From the NCBI GenBank assembly GCA_946404545.1, contig CAMJDZ010000001.1:1-64000 (forward strand): DNA of 64,000 nt. The letters are read 5' to 3'. The notes under the pieces were generated by a model. That model was not told where the DNA came from, ran no database searches, and worked only from the letters and a program-made list of their open reading frames with translations. The translations under genes and the position numbers were made by a program. Shown here in pieces: positions 59,275 to 64,000 of this stretch (position 1 is its first letter; each line of letters begins with the position of its first letter). This stretch comes from an uncultured Candidatus Saccharibacteria bacterium. Lineage in GTDB: Bacteria > Patescibacteriota > Saccharimonadia > Saccharimonadales > Saccharimonadaceae.

Positions 59275-62157
59275 CTACCTACGACCTTTTTTCTTGTTCT
59301 GGCGCGCCTGCTTCTTGGACTTGCGGGCAGCGTTGCGCTTGGCATTGCGATCAGAGTTCGAGGCACCGGACTTTTTGCTCGTGCCCACGTTCGAGCGACG
59401 TTCAGCAGCCTTGCCTACGCCATGCTCATCTTTCATAAATTCGTCGTCCATATTTTTAACACCGGCGGAAACTTCGTTGACGCCCTTTTCGGTTGCGCCT
59501 TCAGCCATCTTAGTAAGTTCAGTGTCGTACTTTTCGTCGGAGACTTCAGCAACTTCCTGCAAACGGAGGGTAAGGAGAATCTTCATCACTTCCTCGCGGA
59601 GAGCGCGCTGGAGACCATCGAAGAGCTTCTGGGATTCAGAGCGATACTCGACGAGTGGATCGCGCTGACCGACGGAGCGCCAGTGAATGCCCTCGCGGAG
59701 ATGCTGCATGTTTTCGAGGTGCTGCATCCAGAGCGTATCGAGAACGTTGAGATAAACCTCACGCTCAATCTTGCGCATAGTATCTTCACCAAATTCAAGC
59801 TCTTTGTCGCGATACATTTCTTCGACAGCAGCGAGTGCGAGCTTGTTGCGGTCTTTTTCGCGGCGCATGATGCCGATAGAACTAATCAAATCTTCATCAA
59901 GATCAAAGACACGCTTGAAGTTTTCGACAAACTTCTTGTTGATGCGAGAGCTGAACTGAACGAGCTCAGCGATTTCATCTTTGTAAAGGCGCGTAATTTC
60001 TGGACGAATATTATCACCGTCGAGAATCTTGCGGCGCATCGTATAGACAACCTTACGGTGGCGGTTAATAACGTTATCGTACTGAACAACGTTCTTGCGG
60101 CTATCGAAGTTAAAACCTTCGATGCGCTTCTGGGCAGACTCCAAGGTCTTGCTCACCATGCGGTTGCGAAGTGGCATATCATCAACACCGAGGTGCTTCA
60201 TAATCATCGAAATGCGATCGCCCTGGAAGATGCGCATGAGGTCGTCTTCGCAGCTCACGAAGAACTGAGTCGTACCCGGATCGCCCTGGCGGCCACCACG
60301 ACCGCGGAGCTGGTTATCGACGCGGCGGGAATCATGACGAGCCGTGCCAATCACAGCGAGACCGCCGAGTTCGACGACACCCTTGCCGAGCTTAATATCG
60401 GTACCACGACCTGCCATGTTGGTTGCGAGAGTGACGGCACCCTTTTCACCAGCCTTGGCAATAATCGCAGCCTCACGCTCGTTGTTTTTTGCGTTCAAAA
60501 TCTCAAATGGAATACCTTCGTGCTCGAGATAAGCAGCGATGCGTTCGTTGTTTGCAATCGAGTCAGAACCAACGAGAACTGGCTGACCACGATCATGGAA
60601 TTTCTTGATTTCACCAGCAATTGCCTTGAGCTTGGCGGCTTCGGTGCGGTAGATCAAATCATCCTTATCGACACGAATAATTGGCTTGTTTGGTGGAATC
60701 TGAATCACATCAAGCGCGTAAATCTGTTGGAATTCCTCTGCCTCAGTAAATGCCGTACCGGTCATACCGGAAAGCTTGTTGTAGAGACGGAAGAAGTTCT
60801 GGAAGGAAATCGTAGCGAGGGTAGTAGACTCTTCGCGAACCTGGACGCCTTCTTTTGCCTCGATTGCTTGATGGAGACCTTCGTTGTAGCGGCGGCCATG
60901 CATCAGACGACCGGTGTGCTCATCAACAATCATGACTTCGCCAGAGTTGGTGACGACATAATCCTTGTCGCGCTTGAACAAAGTCTCAGCGCGGAGGGCC
61001 TGCTCGAGGTGGTAAACGATACGAGTATTGTCGGTGCTATAGAGAGTCTCGATGCCGAGAATCTTCTGGACCTTTTCGACACCAGCATCAGTCAAAGCAA
61101 CCGTGCGGCGCTTTTCGTCGACAATGTAATCCTCGTCAGCGAGCTGAGCGCAAACCTTAGCAAACTGGTAGTAGCTTTCTGGATTGTCGGCAGCTGGAGC
61201 GGAAATGATGAGCGGCGTACGAGCTTCATCAATCAAGATGGAGTCGACCTCATCGACGATCGCGAAGTTCAATTCGCGCTGGCGGAGATATTCGGCATCC
61301 TTGACCATGTTATCGCGGAGATAGTCGAAGCCAAATTCGTTGTTCGTACCGTAAGTGATATCGCAGAGATAAGCTTCCTTGCGGGTGCACGGCTTCAAAT
61401 GACGCATGCGTGGATCGTCGTGGTCCTCGTTTTCGTAAGACTTATCGTATTTGAAGCTTGCTTCATTAATAATGACACCGACGGAGAGGCCGAGGAAGTC
61501 ATAGAGCTCACCCATCCAGCCCGCGTCACGCTGAGCAAGGTAATCGTTAACGGTCACGACATGGACGCCACGACCAGTCAAAGCATTGAGATATGCCGGG
61601 AGGGTTGCGACGAGAGTCTTACCTTCACCAGTTTTCATCTCGGCGACGTTGCCTTCATGAAGTGCGATACCACCAATGAGCTGAACGTCGAATGGACGGA
61701 GCTTCAAAACGCGGTCGCTGGCTTCGCGAACGAGGGCGAATGCCTCTGGCAAAATCTGATCGAGCACCTTGTTATCGGCAGCAATGCGTGCCTTTTTGTC
61801 GATTTTCTTTGGCTTCTTGTCGGCTTTCTTCTTGGCATCTTTTGCCTTAACGCTAGCCTTAGCCTTCTCGGCCTGAGCCTGCTTGTTGAGCTTGTCAAAA
61901 CGGCTTTTGAGCTTCTCGGTCTGAGCAGCAAGCTCTTTCTTGTCCATCTTGGCATATTTATTACCAAGTTTATTAATTTCTTCAACGCGCTTTTTCAAGC
62001 GATGCAAAGTCTTTTTCTGTGCATCACCAAAAATATGCTGTAAAACTTTGGTCGTTGCGGTCTTATCGGCCAATTTATCGGTTGGTTTTTTCTCTTTCAC
62101 TACCTTTTTCTTGGCAGGTTTTTCCACCCGTTTCTGTACTGACTTCCTCTCTTTCAT
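59275..62157 (-). CDS. secA: Preprotein translocase ATPase SecA
   Basis: A 960-residue motor that pushes preproteins through SecYEG. Walker A MKTGEGKTLVATLPAYL, the DEAD-like IVDEVDSILIDEARTPLIIS block, the preprotein cross-linking domain, TNMAGRGTDIKLG and LRGRGGRQGDPGTTQFFVS of NBD2 are intact. Unusual parts: a basic N-terminal extension of about 35 residues, a Lys/Ala-rich insertion of about 45 residues near 95-140 (KAKASVKAKDAKKKADKK), and a basic C-terminal tail (KSKKQARQNKKKGRR) instead of the zinc-binding Cys motif. TATACT (62169-62164) ends 6 nt before the ATG: predicted leaderless. Confidence 0.97.
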   Translation of the reverse strand: MKERKSVQKRVEKPAKKKVVKEKKPTDKLADKTATTKVLQHIFGDAQKKTLHRLKKRVEEINKLGNKYAKMDKKELAAQTEKLKSRFDKLNKQAQAEKAKASVKAKDAKKKADKKPKKIDKKARIAADNKVLDQILPEAFALVREASDRVLKLRPFDVQLIGGIALHEGNVAEMKTGEGKTLVATLPAYLNALTGRGVHVVTVNDYLAQRDAGWMGELYDFLGLSVGVIINEASFKYDKSYENEDHDDPRMRHLKPCTRKEAYLCDITYGTNNEFGFDYLRDNMVKDAEYLRQRELNFAIVDEVDSILIDEARTPLIISAPAADNPESYYQFAKVCAQLADEDYIVDEKRRTVALTDAGVEKVQKILGIETLYSTDNTRIVYHLEQALRAETLFKRDKDYVVTNSGEVMIVDEHTGRLMHGRRYNEGLHQAIEAKEGVQVREESTTLATISFQNFFRLYNKLSGMTGTAFTEAEEFQQIYALDVIQIPPNKPIIRVDKDDLIYRTEAAKLKAIAGEIKKFHDRGQPVLVGSDSIANNERIAAYLEHEGIPFEILNAKNNEREAAIIAKAGEKGAVTLATNMAGRGTDIKLGKGVVELGGLAVIGTARHDSRRVDNQLRGRGGRQGDPGTTQFFVSCEDDLMRIFQGDRISMIMKHLGVDDMPLRNRMVSKTLESAQKRIEGFNFDSRKNVVQYDNVINRHRKVVYTMRRKILDGDNIRPEITRLYKDEIAELVQFSSRINKKFVENFKRVFDLDEDLISSIGIMRREKDRNKLALAAVEEMYRDKELEFGEDTMRKIEREVYLNVLDTLWMQHLENMQHLREGIHWRSVGQRDPLVEYRSESQKLFDGLQRALREEVMKILLTLRLQEVAEVSDEKYDTELTKMAEGATEKGVNEVSAGVKNMDDEFMKDEHGVGKAAERRSNVGTSKKSGASNSDRNAKRNAARKSKKQARQNKKKGRR

Positions 62158-62178
62158 CGTTCTAGTATAGCACGGAGC

Positions 62179-62535
62179 TTACTTCTTTAAGAAGCGCTTG
62201 AGCAATCCTTTCTTGTCGTAGTTAGTTTTCTCAGTCTTAAAACGACGAATCTGGCCGTCAAGCTTGGCTTCGAGAATATCGATACCGGCGTAAACATTGG
62301 ATGCCTGATCCTTTGCAGCGAGCACCTTGCCGCCTGGAATATCCATCGAGACGGAAATTTCGTACTTGTTGCCATGAGCGCGGTCAACTTCGGTAACAAC
62401 AACCTTTACGACGACGTCTTTGCGGTTGTCGCGTGGAAGATGACGATCGAGCTTGCCAATGCGCTTAATAATATACTTGCGGAAACTTTCCTCAACTTTA
62501 TAATTCGAGCCGCTAATATCAATATTTTCAATCAT
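62179..62535 (-). CDS. hpf: Ribosome hibernation-promoting factor
   Basis: A 118-residue HPF/RaiA-type protein (short form, without the C-terminal dimerisation domain of long HPF). Start MIENIDISGSNYKVEESFRKYIIKRIGKLDRHL; the ribosome-binding fold continues through VVTEVDRAHGNKYEISVSMDIPGG and ASNVYAGIDILEAKLDGQIRRFK. It would dock in the small subunit and silence idle ribosomes. It begins directly after the serS stop with AAAGGAG as SD, in one operon. Confidence 0.95.
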   Translation of the reverse strand: MIENIDISGSNYKVEESFRKYIIKRIGKLDRHLPRDNRKDVVVKVVVTEVDRAHGNKYEISVSMDIPGGKVLAAKDQASNVYAGIDILEAKLDGQIRRFKTEKTNYDKKGLLKRFLKK

Positions 62536-63837
62536 TTAGATAGTCTCCTTTCCATCTAGATATTTTTGAAGAACCTTTGGCACGCGCACCGTCATGTCAG
62601 GGTTCTGATAATTTTCAATGATTGCAATCATAATACGACCAAGCGCAAAAGCGGTTGCGTCGTTAGTATGAACGAGTTCAAGGTCACCATTGTCGCGGCG
62701 AACGCGAGTCTGGAGACGGCGAGACTGATAATCGGTCATGTAATCGGCAGTGTGGGTCTCGCGATATTTACCCTGGCCAGGAAGCCAAACTTCCATATCA
62801 ATGCCACGAGCATCTGGCTTACCAATATCAAACGTGCATTTGCGAATCACTCGATAAGGAAGTTCGAGCTGCTCGATGAGCCAGCGCTGAATTACAACAA
62901 AGAGTTCGTGCTCGGCGCGGGAAGTTTCCTTCGTAGAGAAGCTTTCCATTTCGAGCTTGTCGAACTGATGCATACGAATGATGCCCTCCATATCTTTGCC
63001 GTAGGTACCGGCTTCCTGGCGGAAGCTAGTAGCGTAGCCGAGATAGCGGATTGGCATTTCTTTTTCTTCAAAAATTTCGCCAGCATGCATGGAGCCGAGA
63101 ACATGCTCAGCACTACCCTGAAGCCAGAGTTCCTCGCCTTCAATCTTGTAGCGATCTTCGCGTGGCTCGAGGCGATCCATTGCATCATACATCTCAGTAC
63201 GAAGCATGAGTGGTGGTAAAACAATCGTGAATGGCTTCTCGGAAACTTTGCCCTGGAGGCCAGCTTTTTCGATAATCTCCTTGATGACGGTTTCGCTCGA
63301 AAGGCTATTCATGACGAAGTTGACGATTGCCATCTGGAGCTTGACCATGTCGCCCTTGATGTAGGCGAAACGAGCACCAGCAACCTTGCTTGCGCGCTCC
63401 TTATCAATCCAACCACGGGCCTGACCGATTTCGTAATGATTCTTTGGGTCCTTGATATCTGGAATTTCACCACAAACTTCGGCGACCTGGTTGTCGTCTT
63501 CACTAAGACCGATTGGTACGTCGTCTTCGTAGACGTTTGGCACCTGTTTAAGCTTCGAGATGAAGTCAGCTTCAATCTCGGCGAGCTTTGGCTCTTTTTC
63601 GGCAAGCTGGGCCTTCAAAGCTTTGCCCTGCTCAATTAATTTCGGGTCTGGTTTGCCGCCCTTCATCTGGGCAGACACTTGATTGCGCTCCTGGCGGAGG
63701 GCATCAATTTCTCTTGATAGTTCCTTGCGAGAATCGTCGAGCTTCAAAATCTCGTCGAGATCAATCTCGTAGGCTTTGTTGCGGATTGCATCCTCGACTT
63801 TCTGACGATTCGCACGGATGTAATTAATGTCTAACAT
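62536..63837 (-). CDS. serS: Seryl-tRNA synthetase
   Basis: A 433-residue class II synthetase. N-terminal MLDINYIRANRQKVEDAIRNK and a long coiled-coil arm (about 30-100) that holds tRNA-Ser. The core has the motif 2 block YRQEAGTYGKDMEGIIRMHQF-like segment (FRQEAGTYGKDMEGI, about 275-290), FDIGKPDARGIDMEVWLPGQ and the motif 3 region FALGRIMIAIIENYQ. TATACT (63852-63847) lies 9 nt before the ATG, so the leader is short or absent. It leads serS-hpf. Confidence 0.97.
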   Translation of the reverse strand: MLDINYIRANRQKVEDAIRNKAYEIDLDEILKLDDSRKELSREIDALRQERNQVSAQMKGGKPDPKLIEQGKALKAQLAEKEPKLAEIEADFISKLKQVPNVYEDDVPIGLSEDDNQVAEVCGEIPDIKDPKNHYEIGQARGWIDKERASKVAGARFAYIKGDMVKLQMAIVNFVMNSLSSETVIKEIIEKAGLQGKVSEKPFTIVLPPLMLRTEMYDAMDRLEPREDRYKIEGEELWLQGSAEHVLGSMHAGEIFEEKEMPIRYLGYATSFRQEAGTYGKDMEGIIRMHQFDKLEMESFSTKETSRAEHELFVVIQRWLIEQLELPYRVIRKCTFDIGKPDARGIDMEVWLPGQGKYRETHTADYMTDYQSRRLQTRVRRDNGDLELVHTNDATAFALGRIMIAIIENYQNPDMTVRVPKVLQKYLDGKETI

Positions 63838-63909
63838 ACTAGATATAGTATAACATATCTGTTCGGCTTTGGCGCGGTGTTACTCTCTTGCTTATGGTAA
63901 TATGAAAGT

Positions 63910-64000
63910 ATGTACAAAAAGCTCCGCGATTACACAAAATTTATCGAAAAAGCATCCGAAAACCCGACGCCGGAATTGGCCGCATGTCATCAGGCGATGC
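63910..64000 (+). CDS. Partial gene at right edge, unknown
   Basis: An open frame from ATG 63910 runs off the window after 30 codons (MYKKLRDYTKFIEKASENP...). TAATAT (63898-63903) ends 6 nt before the ATG, the same leaderless pattern as many genes here, which supports it being a real gene. No -35 is obvious. Too short to identify. Confidence 0.55.
   Translation, partial: MYKKLRDYTKFIEKASENPTPELAACHQAM

Noticed and set aside
59422-62043. An 873-codon open frame on the plus strand opposite secA
   Set aside because: It is a shadow of secA: no promoter, SD or family features, and the minus strand encodes an intact SecA. The same holds for the 708-codon frame opposite dnaK (20420-22546) and the 380-codon frame opposite ackA.
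1-64000. CRISPR arrays, insertion sequences or prophage
   Set aside because: No regularly spaced direct repeats, transposase motifs, terminal inverted repeats or phage genes were seen.
1-64000. Alternative genetic code with UGA as Gly
   Set aside because: TGA ends frames at natural protein ends, for example xfp part 1, and conserved proteins have no in-frame TGA.

Overview
The window looks like a chromosome segment of a Patescibacteria/CPR bacterium, most likely Candidatus Saccharibacteria (TM7). This is inferred from several things seen together: a 23S rRNA gene with its own promoter and no 16S gene beside it, a compact phosphoketolase-Pta-AckA route to acetate, giant BspA-like and vWA/DUF285 surface proteins, Lys/Ala-rich protein tails, no biosynthetic operons, and standard stop codons (TGA ends genes normally, so this is not the UGA=Gly code of some CPR groups). 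Taxonomy was not tested by any search.

Layout. 1-545: 5' part of the 23S rRNA (minus), followed upstream by a small family of overlapping membrane-protein genes, one of them frameshifted, behind pepN. 5084-10880: ackA, a DUF3841 protein, then an array of five small divergent paralogues of unknown function (7078-10880), interrupted by a Nudix/IDI-type hydrolase; most have a strong promoter, a 5'-terminal hairpin, a full Shine-Dalgarno and a tight terminator. 10932-15085: tsf, rpsB, htrA, a membrane protein and lepB. 15141-20495: a 1784-residue BspA-like surface protein. 20642-22528: dnaK under two CIRCE elements. 23247-26780, 39439-43188 and 53536-56856: three vWA/InlB-like/DUF285 surface proteins. 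26862-28953: a phosphoketolase split in two overlapping genes. 28978-31199: hydrolase, DHH phosphoesterase and tRNA-Trp. 31916-33376: a gene of unknown function and two tandem structured non-coding RNAs, leading to a heterodimeric ABC exporter. 36946-39417: GT4 glycosyltransferase and GH57 amylase. 43285-48052: pta, a membrane-anchored coiled-coil protein, an acyltransferase-3/SGNH protein and exonuclease I. 48107-53438: a membrane protein behind a structured leader, an FKBP, pheT, pheS and a small membrane protein. 56916-63837: a MIP channel with a histone-H1-like tail, an M16 peptidase, secA, hpf and serS.

How it works together. Xfp (two subunits), Pta and AckA would turn sugar phosphates into acetyl phosphate, then acetate with ATP or acetyl-CoA. 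SecA, LepB, HtrA and the FKBP would export and mature the large surface proteins. Expression seems to follow two patterns: about a dozen housekeeping genes have a -10 hexamer only 6-7 nt before the ATG (predicted leaderless mRNAs), while the small unknown genes and ncRNAs have TTGACT/TATAAT-like promoters and, in many cases, hairpins at the RNA 5' end. The least explained parts are the two tandem ncRNAs (32694-33338), the small-paralogue array, and the leader at 48746-48887 that can pair with its own ribosome binding site.
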